A stretch of 64,000 nucleotides of DNA, from contig NZ_JALNPR010000004.1 of assembly GCF_023541015.1 (NCBI RefSeq), positions 248,001-312,000 of the forward strand, given 5' to 3'. This document shows positions 15,956 to 24,808 of this stretch, in pieces. A model generated the notes under the pieces. The model ran no database searches and had not been told where the DNA came from. It worked only from the letters and a program-made list of their open reading frames with translations. The stretch comes from Marivivens donghaensis (GTDB lineage Bacteria; Pseudomonadota; Alphaproteobacteria; Rhodobacterales; Rhodobacteraceae). The first letter of the stretch is position 1. Each line of letters opens with the position of its first letter. Made by a program: the position numbers and the translations under genes.

Positions 15956-17311
15956 TCAAAGGGCGCGACTGTGCCGCCCTTCTGGCATTTGATACGCGTC
16001 GATCTTTTGAGCGCACAGGCGCGCGATCAGGCGCGCATGTTCGTTCAGGCGGATAACGTTGTTTTTGACGATCATTTGGTCGTGGAACTGATCGATCATC
16101 GGCTGGACCATCTTTTGAATGGTTGAAAGCGGCAGGCCATGTTCCGCGGCAATTTCAGCGAGATCGAGTTCAAAGCTGCACATCAACTTTTCAATCATAT
16201 CGCTGCGCAAAGTGTCATCGTCGCTCATGGTGTGACCACGCGCTGTTGCCAGTTGCCCACTTTCAATCGCCACAGCGTATTTCGAAGAGGTCGAAATGTT
16301 CTGTGCGAACCCTTGAGGATATTTCGAAATTGCCGACGCGCCCAAGCCGATCAAGACCTTTGCGGTATCGTCCGTGTAGCCTTGGAAGTTGCGATGCATC
16401 GTCCCTGCTTTGTCTGCCGTTGCAAGGCTATCTTCGGGGCGGGCGTAGTGGTCGATGCCGATCTCTTGGTAGCCGTCCCACATGAACAAATCGCGGGCGA
16501 TGTCGAACAGGTCGAGACGTGTTTCCGCGTCCGGGAGAGCCTCTGCGGGGATCATAACTTGACGCTTAGCCATCCACGGAACGTGGGCGTAACCGTAGAG
16601 CGCAACTCGATCTGGCGACAGCGATAGAACGCGCTGAACAGAATCCGCCATACGTTCGCGGGTTTGGTGCGGAAGGCCATATAGGATGTCCATATTCACG
16701 GATTTAATGCCCGCATCACGAAGCATCGTGACCACATCACGCGTTTGATCAAATGTTTGCTGACGGCCTATCGCGTCTTGGACAGCTGGATCAAAATCTT
16801 GAACGCCAATTGACGCACGTGTCATGCCGATTTTTACCAGAGCGTCGATGCGGGCTTGGTCGACCTCAGTGGGATCAATCTCTACCGAAAATTGCAAGTC
16901 GTCGGCCATTGGGCGGAAGGAGTTTACTGCTTCGCCGAGTTCGAGGATCAAATCAGGAGGGAGCAACGTCGGTGTGCCGCCGCCTAAGTGGATTTGACTG
17001 ATCAGCACATCCTTTGGCAGGTGTGCATCAATCAAAGCCAGTTCTTTTTTCAACAATTTCAAGTAGGGAACCAACGGACGGTCGGTACTTGTTCCTTGTG
17101 TGCGGCATGCGCAGAACCAACACAGGCGTCGGCAGTACGGGATGTGTAAATACAACGAAACCCGTTCGCCCGAAGGAACGGCCTGCAACCATTGCGCGGT
17201 CGTGTCGGGAGAGACATTCCCGTTAAAGTGATTGGCAGGCGGGTAGCTCGTATATCGTGGCGCGCGAGCGTCAAAGAGTCCCAATTCCCGCAATCTGCTA
17301 CGGGTTTCCAT
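15956..17311 (-). CDS. hemN: Oxygen-independent coproporphyrinogen III oxidase
   Basis: 451 residues from the ATG at 17311, preceded by GGAGGG; an ATG at 17326 overlaps that ribosome site. Radical-SAM motif C60-x3-C64-x2-C67 (YCRRLCWFC) with the nearby extra Cys of HemN. GGGTPTLL, IGVQDF and MDILYGLPHQT are family stretches, and there is a HemN C-terminal domain. Reaction: anaerobic decarboxylation of coproporphyrinogen III to protoporphyrinogen IX with SAM, giving heme when oxygen is low. Divergent from fnrL and 2 kb from the cbb3 genes it serves. No good FNR box is visible in the 69-base hemN-fnrL gap. Confidence 0.94.
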   Translation of the reverse strand: METRSRLRELGLFDARAPRYTSYPPANHFNGNVSPDTTAQWLQAVPSGERVSLYLHIPYCRRLCWFCACRTQGTSTDRPLVPYLKLLKKELALIDAHLPKDVLISQIHLGGGTPTLLPPDLILELGEAVNSFRPMADDLQFSVEIDPTEVDQARIDALVKIGMTRASIGVQDFDPAVQDAIGRQQTFDQTRDVVTMLRDAGIKSVNMDILYGLPHQTRERMADSVQRVLSLSPDRVALYGYAHVPWMAKRQVMIPAEALPDAETRLDLFDIARDLFMWDGYQEIGIDHYARPEDSLATADKAGTMHRNFQGYTDDTAKVLIGLGASAISKYPQGFAQNISTSSKYAVAIESGQLATARGHTMSDDDTLRSDMIEKLMCSFELDLAEIAAEHGLPLSTIQKMVQPMIDQFHDQMIVKNNVIRLNEHARLIARLCAQKIDAYQMPEGRHSRAL

Positions 17312-17380
17312 TGTGTATCCCTCCAAAAAATGGGTTATAGTCGTTCCTTAATAACTGCGCGAACCAGGATTGTTTTTGCG

Positions 17381-18118
17381 ATGAGTCAAATCTCGCTCGA
17401 TATTCAGTGCCAAGAATGTCCAATTCGTCATCGGGCCGTATGTGCCAAATGCGATTCAGACGAACTCGAAGCACTGGAGTTGATCAAATACTATCGGAAC
17501 TACGAGGCCGGTCAGTCGATCGCGTGGGCCGGTGATGAACTGACGTTTGTGGCGTCGGTCGTGCGGGGCGTGGCGAGTCTGAGCCAGACACTTGAGGATG
17601 GTCGGACCCAGATGGTTGGACTTTTGTTGCCGTCCGATTTTATCGGTCGCCCGGGTCGTGCACATTCGCCCTATGACGTCATCGCAGTGAGCGATGTGAC
17701 GCTTTGTTGTTTTCGCCGCAAACCGTTCGAACAGCTCTTGATGACGACGCCGCACGTTGCGGAACGCCTTCTAGATATGACGCTGGACGAATTGGACGCA
17801 GCGCGTGAATGGATGCTGATCTTGGGTCGCAAGACTGCACGCGAGAAAATCGCGAGCCTTTTGGCAATCATTGCACGGCGTGAATCTGTGATTGGAATGT
17901 CTTCATTGTCAGGTCAGATTAATATCAATCTGCCGCTCACGCGGGAGGCGATGGCGGACTATTTGGGTCTAACACTCGAAACTGTGAGCCGTCAGATTTC
18001 CGCGCTGAAACGCGAAGGTATTATTCATCTCGATGGAAAACGGCGCATTCGTGTCGACGATTTTCAAGCCTTGTTGCTCGAAACGGGCGACGACATGGAT
18101 GGCGGGATGATCCCATAA
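17381..18118 (+). CDS. fnrL: FnrL, oxygen-sensing Crp/Fnr regulator
   Basis: 245 residues from the ATG at 17381. The N terminus has C10, C13, C21 and C24, and a central Cys pair C109-C110, giving the ligands for an oxygen-labile [4Fe-4S] cluster. A cyclic-nucleotide-type beta roll follows, and the C-terminal helix-turn-helix includes the FNR recognition residues (ETVSRQISALKREGII). Role: activates genes for low-oxygen life by binding TTGAT-N4-ATCAA. Two such boxes stand before ccoN (19070-19083) and ccoG (22836-22849). Divergent from hemN, as in Rhodobacter relatives. Confidence 0.94.
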   Translation: MSQISLDIQCQECPIRHRAVCAKCDSDELEALELIKYYRNYEAGQSIAWAGDELTFVASVVRGVASLSQTLEDGRTQMVGLLLPSDFIGRPGRAHSPYDVIAVSDVTLCCFRRKPFEQLLMTTPHVAERLLDMTLDELDAAREWMLILGRKTAREKIASLLAIIARRESVIGMSSLSGQININLPLTREAMADYLGLTLETVSRQISALKREGIIHLDGKRRIRVDDFQALLLETGDDMDGGMIP

Positions 18119-18121
18119 AAG

Positions 18122-18144
18122 AGGCGGCCACGGGCCGCCTTTTT
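18122..18144. terminator. Bidirectional terminator between fnrL and usp
   Basis: AGGCGGCC-ACG-GGCCGCCT with TTTTT on the plus side and TCTTTT on the minus side. It lies four bases behind the fnrL stop and ten behind the converging usp stop. Confidence 0.87.
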
Positions 18145-18149
18145 CATCT

Positions 18150-18992
18150 TTAATGTGACATCAAAAGTGGGATTTCCGTCCGCTCAAGGAGGTCGCGCGT
18201 TGCTCCTCCCAAGATTGATTCGCGGAAACGGGAGTGGCCATAGGCGCCCATCACGATCAAATCGCAGCCATGTTCGGTCGCGAACCGCATCATGACATCA
18301 GAAACACGCGGCATTGTGCGGGCGAGGATGGATACTTCAGCCCGAATTCCGTGACGCGACAGCATCATGCAGATTGCACCCCCCGGATCGGACCGCTCAG
18401 GAGAATGGCTCGGCGGATCGATCATTACGATATCGACCTGATCAGCCGCAGCGAGAATCGGAATGGCGGCGCGGATCGCAGCAAAACTTTCGCTGCTTTC
18501 GTTCCACGCAATAGCAACGCGTTTAAAAGGTTCAACGCCTACAGGACCCGTTTCGGGCACCACGAGAACAGGTGCGCCAGTACCAAAGAGTTCGGCTTCG
18601 AGGACATTGACCTGAAGTGGGCCGCGGTTTTTGCCGTAGGGCTTCGAGGCAACGATAAGATCAGAGTAGCGGGCAAGACGCGCAACCAGTGTGTCCAGAC
18701 CCATCTGAGGAATAACGACCGCTTGCGTTGAAAGCGCGCCCTTTTCGCCAGGTAGATGCTCAAGCGCCCATTTTTCAAGGCTTTCAGCGCGGGCGCGGGC
18801 TTCGGCGAGGCCGGTTTCGACCATGATGGCAGAGGTGCCGCCAGGCATTGGGTCGTAGCGTGCGGGGTCAATGCCAACACAATGTACATCTAGATGCGCG
18901 TCTAACCGGCTCGCGATTGTATGAGCTGTCACCAGCGCGTCTAAGTCAGCCGCGCTATCAGTTATAACGACCGAAATGGTCTTGTAAGGCAT
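18150..18992 (-). CDS. Universal stress protein with tandem Usp domains
   Basis: 280 residues, twice the single-domain length. Domain 1 (about 1-145) starts KTISVVITDSA; domain 2 (about 155-280) starts FKRVAIAWNES and ends with the ATP-binding pattern GAYGHSRFRESILGGATRDLL (G-x2-G-x9-G). Family role: ATP-binding cytoplasmic proteins made in growth arrest or low oxygen. The gene is divergent from ccoNOQP and shares the intergenic FNR box at 19070, 78 bases from its start, so FnrL may control it too. Exact activity unknown. Confidence 0.88.
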   Translation of the reverse strand: MPYKTISVVITDSAADLDALVTAHTIASRLDAHLDVHCVGIDPARYDPMPGGTSAIMVETGLAEARARAESLEKWALEHLPGEKGALSTQAVVIPQMGLDTLVARLARYSDLIVASKPYGKNRGPLQVNVLEAELFGTGAPVLVVPETGPVGVEPFKRVAIAWNESSESFAAIRAAIPILAAADQVDIVMIDPPSHSPERSDPGGAICMMLSRHGIRAEVSILARTMPRVSDVMMRFATEHGCDLIVMGAYGHSRFRESILGGATRDLLERTEIPLLMSH

Positions 18993-19069
18993 TTCATACT
19001 CCCGTGATGGTCATGCTCTATCGGCACGTTTGGACCTGTATTGGGTAGCAAAAGAAGGCTCACGATAAC

Positions 19070-19083
19070 TTGACATGGATCAA
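19070..19083 (+). promoter_or_regulatory. FNR box upstream of ccoNOQP
   Basis: TTGACATGGATCAA matches the FNR consensus TTGAT-N4-ATCAA with one change. It is 90 bases before the ccoN start, in the region shared with divergent usp, next to an fnrL gene. Confidence 0.82.
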
Positions 19084-19172
19084 GGCAGTTGAGCCGGATG
19101 GGTGGGAAACCCCAACCAGAGCAAAAGTCCTGCGAAACGAATCCACGCAGGCAGAAGAAGGGAACGTTTGAT

Positions 19173-20768
19173 ATGTGGGATTGGATTAAAATAGTGGTGT
19201 TGGGGGTTGTCGCCCTTGCCGCCGCAGTTGCCGCGAACTTCGCGCGCGACCTGGCTTATCAGGTCCATGCGTTGATCGTGATGGCCGTCGCTGCCGGCCT
19301 CTTTATTTGGTCGGTGCGTCGCGCCGGCGAACCAAAATCTGCGCCCGAGACCGGCTACATGGACGGCGTCGTGCGGTATGGGGTCATCGCGACCACCTTC
19401 TGGGGCCTTGCTGGCTTCTTGGTGGGGACGTTTATTGCGTTCCAGCTTGCGTTCCCTGCGCTTAACTTTGAATTTTTACAGGGCTTCGGCAACTTCGGTC
19501 GCCTGCGTCCGCTGCACACCTCCGCAGTGATTTTTGCATTTGGTGGTAATGCGCTGATCGCGACATCGTTCTACATCGTTCAGCGCACTTCGGCTGCTCG
19601 TCTTTGGGGCGGCAACCTCGCGTGGTTCGTGTTCTGGGGTTACAACCTGTTCATCGTTCTGGCCGCAACAGGCTACCTGATGGGCGCAACCCAGTCGAAA
19701 GAATATGCAGAGCCGGAATGGTACGTTGACCTTTGGTTGACTGTCGTTTGGGTCGCATACCTGTTGGTCTTCCTCGGAACGATCATCAAACGTAAAGAGC
19801 CGCACATCTACGTTGCGAACTGGTTCTTCCTGTCCTTCATCGTCACCATCGCGATGCTTCACATCGTAAACAACCTCGTTGTTCCAGTGTCGATCTTCGG
19901 TTCGCGTTCGGTTCAAGTGATGTCTGGCGTCCAAGACGCGATGACACAGTGGTGGTATGGCCACAACGCTGTGGGCTTCTTCCTGACCGCTGGCTTCCTC
20001 GGCATGATGTACTACTTCGTACCAAAACAGGCTGAACGTCCCGTTTATTCCTATAAACTGTCGATCATCCACTTCTGGGCGCTTATCTTCCTGTACATCT
20101 GGGCCGGTCCGCACCACCTGCACTACACCGCTCTGCCTGACTGGGCTTCGACCCTCGGTATGGTGTTCTCGATCGTGCTGTGGATGCCGTCGTGGGGTGG
20201 TATGATCAACGGTCTGATGACCCTGTCTGGTGCATGGGATAAACTGCGCACTGACCCGATCATCCGCATGATGGTTATCTCGATCGGCTTCTACGGTATG
20301 TCGACTTTCGAAGGCCCGATGATGTCGATCCGCGCAGTGAACGCACTGTCGCACTACACTGACTGGACCATCGGTCACGTTCACTCTGGCGCTCTTGGCT
20401 GGAACGGCATGATCACATTTGGTGCTCTGTACTTCCTGACACCGCGTCTGTGGGGCCGTGCATCGCTCTATAGCCTCCGCATGGTGAGCTGGCACTTCTG
20501 GCTCGCAACGATCGGCATCGTTCTCTACGCCGCTTCGATGTGGGTAACTGGCATTATGGAAGGCCTGATGTGGCGCGAAGTTGATGCGAACGGCTTCCTT
20601 GTGAACTCCTTCGCTGACACCGTTGCTGCGAAATTCCCGATGTATGTGCTGCGTGGCACAGGTGGCATTCTCTACCTCGCTGGCGCACTCATCATGGCCT
20701 ACAACCTGTGGATGACAGCATTTAGCAAGCGCGTGCCTGCTGCCGCTGCTGTCGCCGCTGCAGAATAA
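19173..20768 (+). CDS. ccoN: Cytochrome cbb3 oxidase subunit I
   Basis: 531 residues from the ATG at 19173, with GAAGGGAA upstream; the open frame to 19089 lies in the leader. About 12-14 membrane helices. Heme and copper His ligands are in [41 protein letters not shown] and [19 protein letters not shown]. Catalytic subunit: low-spin heme b plus the heme b3-CuB centre that reduces oxygen with high affinity and pumps protons. First gene of ccoNOQP; regulated by the FNR box upstream. Confidence 0.97.
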   Translation: MWDWIKIVVLGVVALAAAVAANFARDLAYQVHALIVMAVAAGLFIWSVRRAGEPKSAPETGYMDGVVRYGVIATTFWGLAGFLVGTFIAFQLAFPALNFEFLQGFGNFGRLRPLHTSAVIFAFGGNALIATSFYIVQRTSAARLWGGNLAWFVFWGYNLFIVLAATGYLMGATQSKEYAEPEWYVDLWLTVVWVAYLLVFLGTIIKRKEPHIYVANWFFLSFIVTIAMLHIVNNLVVPVSIFGSRSVQVMSGVQDAMTQWWYGHNAVGFFLTAGFLGMMYYFVPKQAERPVYSYKLSIIHFWALIFLYIWAGPHHLHYTALPDWASTLGMVFSIVLWMPSWGGMINGLMTLSGAWDKLRTDPIIRMMVISIGFYGMSTFEGPMMSIRAVNALSHYTDWTIGHVHSGALGWNGMITFGALYFLTPRLWGRASLYSLRMVSWHFWLATIGIVLYAASMWVTGIMEGLMWREVDANGFLVNSFADTVAAKFPMYVLRGTGGILYLAGALIMAYNLWMTAFSKRVPAAAAVAAAE

Positions 20769-20780
20769 GGAGATCGGGAA

Positions 20781-21506
20781 ATGGGTATCCTTGATAAACA
20801 CAAGGTTCTGGAAAAGAACGCCACCCTGCTTCTGGTCGGTGCACTTGGTGTAGTTACCATCGGCGGGATCGTAGAAATCGCTCCGCTCTTCTATCTGGAG
20901 AACACCATCGAGGACGTAGAGGGCATGCGCCCCTACTCCCCGCTGGAGTTGGCGGGTCGTGAAATCTACATCCGTGAAGGCTGCTATGTCTGCCACTCGC
21001 AGATGATCCGCCCGATGCGCGATGAGGTCGAACGTTACGGCCACTACTCGCTGGCAGCGGAATCGCAGTATGACCACCCGTTCCAGTGGGGCTCCAAACG
21101 TACAGGTCCTGACCTTGCACGTGTTGGCGGTCGTTACTCGAACGAATGGCATGTGGATCACCTGCGTAACCCGCAATCGGTTGTGCCTGAATCGGTTATG
21201 CCGAAATACAGCTTCCTGCTGAATCGTGAGCTGGAGCCGACCTATATCGCTGACCTCATGTCCACCCACGCGGTTGTTGGTGTTCCTTACACCGAAGAAA
21301 TGATCGCAAGCGCTACCGCTGACTTTGAAGTTCAAGTCAATCCGGATGGCGATTGGGATGGTCTGGTAGAGCGCTATCCGGGTGCAGTCGTCGCAAACTT
21401 CGACGGCCAACCCGAGCTGACCGAGATGGACGCATTGATCGCCTATCTCCAGATGCTTGGCACTCTGGTTGATTTCTCCACCTTTGAACCTGATGCGAGC
21501 CGCTAA
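20781..21506 (+). CDS. ccoO: Cytochrome cbb3 oxidase subunit II (monoheme c)
   Basis: 241 residues. One N-terminal membrane anchor (about 14-40) and a periplasmic cytochrome c domain with C68-x2-C71-H72 (CYVCHSQM) and distal Met in PESVMPKY. Transfers electrons from CcoP to CcoN. Twelve bases behind ccoN, with AAGGAGAT as ribosome site. Confidence 0.97.
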   Translation: MGILDKHKVLEKNATLLLVGALGVVTIGGIVEIAPLFYLENTIEDVEGMRPYSPLELAGREIYIREGCYVCHSQMIRPMRDEVERYGHYSLAAESQYDHPFQWGSKRTGPDLARVGGRYSNEWHVDHLRNPQSVVPESVMPKYSFLLNRELEPTYIADLMSTHAVVGVPYTEEMIASATADFEVQVNPDGDWDGLVERYPGAVVANFDGQPELTEMDALIAYLQMLGTLVDFSTFEPDASR

Positions 21507-21518
21507 GGAGACTGTGAG

Positions 21519-21713
21519 ATGAACTATCACATTTTCCGCGAAATCGCAGACAGCTGGGTGCTATTGGCGATGTTTGTCTTCTTTGTGGGTGCGATTGTTT
21601 TCGCTTTCCGTCCGGGTAGCCGGACGGTCCACAACGAAGCGGCAAGCGTGCTGTTTCGGCACGAAGATGCCCCTGCACCTGACACAAACGTTGATCTGGA
21701 GGCTCGGACATGA
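21519..21713 (+). CDS. ccoQ: cbb3 oxidase small subunit CcoQ
   Basis: 64 residues with one membrane helix (about 12-30, WVLLAMFVFFVGAIVFAF) followed by a polar tail starting RPGSR. Small stabilising subunit of cbb3 oxidase; sequence conservation is low, but the position between ccoO and ccoP is decisive. The stop overlaps the ccoP start by 4 bases; AAGGAG precedes the start. Confidence 0.93.
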   Translation: MNYHIFREIADSWVLLAMFVFFVGAIVFAFRPGSRTVHNEAASVLFRHEDAPAPDTNVDLEART

Positions 21714-22642
21714 GCACGCGTAATGATAAAAAAGAGGTCGAAACGACCGGCCATTCCTGGGATGGCATTGAAGAGTACAACAACCCGCTTCCGCGTTGGT
21801 GGGTCTGGGTGTTCTATGCAACGATCGCATGGGGTATCTGGTACACCGTCGCTTACCCTGCTTGGCCGGGTCTAAAAGAAGCAACTGCCGGTTACCTCGG
21901 TTTCTCGACCCGCGCACGGGTTGCGAACGAGATGGCAGCGGTTGATGCAGCAAACGCTGATATGGTCGCCGCGCTGGAGACTGTTGATCTGGCCGCTCTA
22001 AAAGACGACGAAAACCTGCACGGCTTTGCTGTGAACATGGGTTCGGCTGTCTTCAAAGCGAACTGCTCTCAGTGTCACGGTTCGGGTGCAGCTGGTGCCA
22101 AGGGCTACCCAGCTCTCATCGACGACGACTGGATCTGGGGTGGCCGTATTGACGAGATCGCATACACTGTGACCAACGGTATCCGTAACGAACAGTCGTT
22201 CTCGGCTCGCGGTTACGGCGGTGTGATGCCGTCCTTTGCAGACGTTTTCTCTGGCGAAGAAACCAGTGCGGTTGTTGCATACGTTCGCGGTATCTCGGGC
22301 CAAGAGCACGACGCAGCTTTGGCTGCTGAAGGCGAAACCCTGTTCCTCGACAACTGTGCATCGTGCCACGGTGACGCAGGTATGGGCAGCCTTGCCGCTA
22401 CTCGTGAATATGAAGATCCGACCGCACTTTACCCTGATGGTGAAATGACCGGTGCTCTGAACCTGACCGATGCCATTTGGCTCTACGGCGGTGATGAAGC
22501 AGCGATCACTGAAACCCTTGTCAAAGGTCGCGCAGGTGTCATGCCTGCGTGGTCCGAAGAGTTCCGTCCTGGTTCTGGCCTGTCGGCTGCTGAAATCAAT
22601 GCAGTTGCCGCCTACGTTCACCAGCTTGGTGGCGGTCAGTAA
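21710..22642 (+). CDS. ccoP: Cytochrome cbb3 oxidase subunit III (diheme c)
   Basis: 310 residues. One membrane anchor (about 29-50, WWVWVFYATIAWGIWYTVAYP) and two periplasmic cytochrome c domains with C119-x2-C122-H123 and C216-x2-C219-H220; axial Met residues lie in GGVMPSF and AGVMPAW. Takes electrons from the bc1 complex or soluble cytochromes and passes them to CcoO. Last structural gene of the operon. Confidence 0.97.
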   Translation: MSTRNDKKEVETTGHSWDGIEEYNNPLPRWWVWVFYATIAWGIWYTVAYPAWPGLKEATAGYLGFSTRARVANEMAAVDAANADMVAALETVDLAALKDDENLHGFAVNMGSAVFKANCSQCHGSGAAGAKGYPALIDDDWIWGGRIDEIAYTVTNGIRNEQSFSARGYGGVMPSFADVFSGEETSAVVAYVRGISGQEHDAALAAEGETLFLDNCASCHGDAGMGSLAATREYEDPTALYPDGEMTGALNLTDAIWLYGGDEAAITETLVKGRAGVMPAWSEEFRPGSGLSAAEINAVAAYVHQLGGGQ

Positions 22643-22747
22643 AAGAATTTTCGACGCGGTGTTGCAGCCGCCGCGTCGAAATCCATCGGTCTAGCCCCCT
22701 GTTCGCGCATGACGCCTGACCGATGACTTCCCTCTGGCGAGAGGGCC

Positions 22748-22787
22748 ACACCCTCGGCTGGTTTCACCGCCGAGGGTGTTTTCTTTT
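22748..22787 (+). terminator. ccoNOQP terminator
   Basis: A perfect 11-bp stem ACACCCTCGGC (22748-22758) / GCCGAGGGTGT (22769-22779), 10-base loop, then TTTCTTTT. A second weaker hairpin with CGACGCGG/CCGCGTCG arms lies upstream at about 22651-22678. Confidence 0.87.
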
Positions 22788-22835
22788 GCGAATTACGAAA
22801 AATTTAATCCTGAATCGCTCGTGTGACAATTACTG

Positions 22836-22849
22836 TTGATCTGAGTCAA
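22836..22849 (+). promoter_or_regulatory. FNR box upstream of ccoGHIS
   Basis: TTGATCTGAGTCAA matches TTGAT-N4-ATCAA with one change. It is 62 bases before the ccoG ATG, so the assembly operon should respond to FnrL like the structural operon. Confidence 0.82.
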
Positions 22850-22911
22850 AGCGACTTGAATGCTCTCGTTCCAAAAGGGGACAATGCGAACAGCCATATT
22901 AGGATTTAATT

Positions 22912-24339
22912 ATGTCTTCTCCTGAGGCCCCAGAACAACTTTACGCCGCCCGCGAACCTGTATTTCCGCGTCGTGTTAAGGGGAAATTCCGTAATCTTAA
23001 GTGGCTGATCATGATCGTAACCTTGGGGATCTATTACCTGACCCCATGGATTCGCTGGGACCGTGGACCGGAACTGCCAGATCAGGCGGTTCTCGTTGAC
23101 CTTGCCAGCCGTCGCTTCTTCTTCTTCTGGATCGAAATTTGGCCGCACGAGTTTTATTTCGTGGCTGGCTTGCTGATTATGGCAGGCCTTGGCTTGTTTC
23201 TTTTTACCTCAGCGTTGGGGCGGGTTTGGTGTGGATATGCTTGCCCGCAAACCGTCTGGACCGACCTGTTCATCCTTGTTGAACGTTGGGTTGAGGGCGA
23301 CCGCAACGCGCGTGTCCGTCTTTGGAATGCAAAATGGAGCGTGAACAAAGCGCGCCTCCGTCTGACTAAGTGGGTGCTTTGGGCGTTGATTGCTCTGGCA
23401 ACTGGCGGCGCGTGGGTCTTCTATTTCACCGATGCGCCGACGCTTCTTGTTAATCTGGTGAACGGTTCCGCGCACCCGATTGCCTATACCACTGTGTTCA
23501 TTTTGACCGCGACGACCTTCTTCTTTGGCGGCATCGCGCGTGAACAAGTTTGTATCTACGCTTGCCCGTGGCCTCGTATCCAAGCTGCAATGATGGACGA
23601 AGATACCATCACCATCGGTTATCGTCATTGGCGTGGCGAGCCTCGCGGCAAACTTAAAAAACAGGCTGTAGATGCTAATCAGGGTGATTGCATTGATTGT
23701 ATGGCTTGCGTGAACGTGTGTCCGATGGGGATCGACATTCGCAACGGTCAGCAGATGGAGTGTATCACCTGTGGTCTGTGTATCGACGCCTGCGACGAGA
23801 TGATGGACAAGATCGGTAAGCCGCGTGGTCTGGTCGACTATCTCGCTCTCAAGGACGAAGAGTCCGAGACGCAGGGCAAACCAACTATCCCGGTGCTGAA
23901 GCATATCCTGCGTCCACGCACGATCCTCTACACCGCGCTGTGGTCGATCGTTGGCTTTGCACTTGTATTCGCGCTGTTCATTCGTTCGGACATCGATATG
24001 ACGGTATCGCCTGTGCGTAACCCGACCTTTATCGTGAAGTCTGATGGCACCATCCGTAACGTTTATGAGGTTCGCCTCCGCAACAAACACGGTGAAGCAC
24101 GCCCATTTGGGTTGGCTCTGAATAATGGCTCCGAACTTAACTTGGATGTTGAGGGCTCTGAGGGCACCATCATCACCGTGAATGCTGATGAAATGAAAAA
24201 CGTTCGTGTCTATGTTGAAGCTCCAGCAGGCAGCGAGGCCGCCTCGTCCGAGCGTGTGCCGTTCACGTTCTGGGTCACCGATCTGACCAATCAGGAACGT
24301 GCGTCTGTCGATACAATCTTTAACGGAAGGAACAACTGA
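22912..24339 (+). CDS. ccoG: cbb3 assembly iron-sulfur membrane protein CcoG/RdxA
   Basis: 475 residues. Membrane helices at about 36-52, 82-103, 158-180, 192-212 and 340-360. Two ferredoxin-like cluster motifs: C260, C263, C266, C270 and C284, C287, C290, C294. A periplasmic C-terminal immunoglobulin-like domain follows. Also has the PQTVWTDLF and CPWPRIQAAM stretches of the family. Role: reductase for copper delivered to the cbb3 CuB site. The stop overlaps the ccoH start by one base (TGATG). Confidence 0.95.
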   Translation: MSSPEAPEQLYAAREPVFPRRVKGKFRNLKWLIMIVTLGIYYLTPWIRWDRGPELPDQAVLVDLASRRFFFFWIEIWPHEFYFVAGLLIMAGLGLFLFTSALGRVWCGYACPQTVWTDLFILVERWVEGDRNARVRLWNAKWSVNKARLRLTKWVLWALIALATGGAWVFYFTDAPTLLVNLVNGSAHPIAYTTVFILTATTFFFGGIAREQVCIYACPWPRIQAAMMDEDTITIGYRHWRGEPRGKLKKQAVDANQGDCIDCMACVNVCPMGIDIRNGQQMECITCGLCIDACDEMMDKIGKPRGLVDYLALKDEESETQGKPTIPVLKHILRPRTILYTALWSIVGFALVFALFIRSDIDMTVSPVRNPTFIVKSDGTIRNVYEVRLRNKHGEARPFGLALNNGSELNLDVEGSEGTIITVNADEMKNVRVYVEAPAGSEAASSERVPFTFWVTDLTNQERASVDTIFNGRNN

Positions 24340-24806
24340 TGCTCGGTTTCTTTAAGGCCCCAATCACAGGCCCAAAGTTCTTTGCAATCTTTGCGTCATT
24401 CTTTGTGGTGATTATTGCTGTGAACTTGGTCATGGCTTTCAGCGCAATTCGGACGTTCCCCGGTCTTGAAGTGAAAAACTCATACGTCGCGAGCCAAGAG
24501 TTCGACCGCGAACGGGCAGAGCAGATCGCATTGGGTTGGACGGCTGAGGCGCGGGTTGAGGGTGATGAGTTGATCCTTGAGCTAGTTGGCGCTGATGGAC
24601 AACCTGTCGGCGACGCGCAAATCGGCGGCATCTTTGGCCGCCCGACCAACGTGCGTGATGATCAAACGCCCGAGTTTGCTTTCGATGGTCGTGTTTATCG
24701 TGCACCGATTCACACTGCGCCGGGGAATTGGGACTTCCGTCTCAAAGCCGTCGCCGCTGATGGCACCAATTTTCATCAAAGGCTTCAGGTGAAGTTCGGA
24801 AGTTAA
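24339..24806 (+). CDS. ccoH: cbb3 assembly protein CcoH (FixH)
   Basis: 155 residues. One N-terminal membrane helix (about 12-36), then a periplasmic beta-rich domain with GLEVKNSYVASQEFDRERAE and GRVYRAPIHTAPGNWDFRL, typical of FixH. Needed for assembly of the oxidase; it contacts CcoN and CcoP. Two bases separate it from ccoI. Confidence 0.93.
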   Translation: MLGFFKAPITGPKFFAIFASFFVVIIAVNLVMAFSAIRTFPGLEVKNSYVASQEFDRERAEQIALGWTAEARVEGDELILELVGADGQPVGDAQIGGIFGRPTNVRDDQTPEFAFDGRVYRAPIHTAPGNWDFRLKAVAADGTNFHQRLQVKFGS

Positions 24807-24808
24807 TC

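Noticed and set aside
17312-17380. Expected FNR box between hemN and fnrL
   Set aside because: I looked for TTGAT-N4-ATCAA variants on both strands and found none close to consensus.
19476-21530. 684-codon minus-strand open frame across ccoN and ccoO
   Set aside because: It is antisense to strongly recognised ccoN and ccoO; the composition (many His, Arg, Asp, Val) is that of a reverse-complement shadow of membrane-protein codons.
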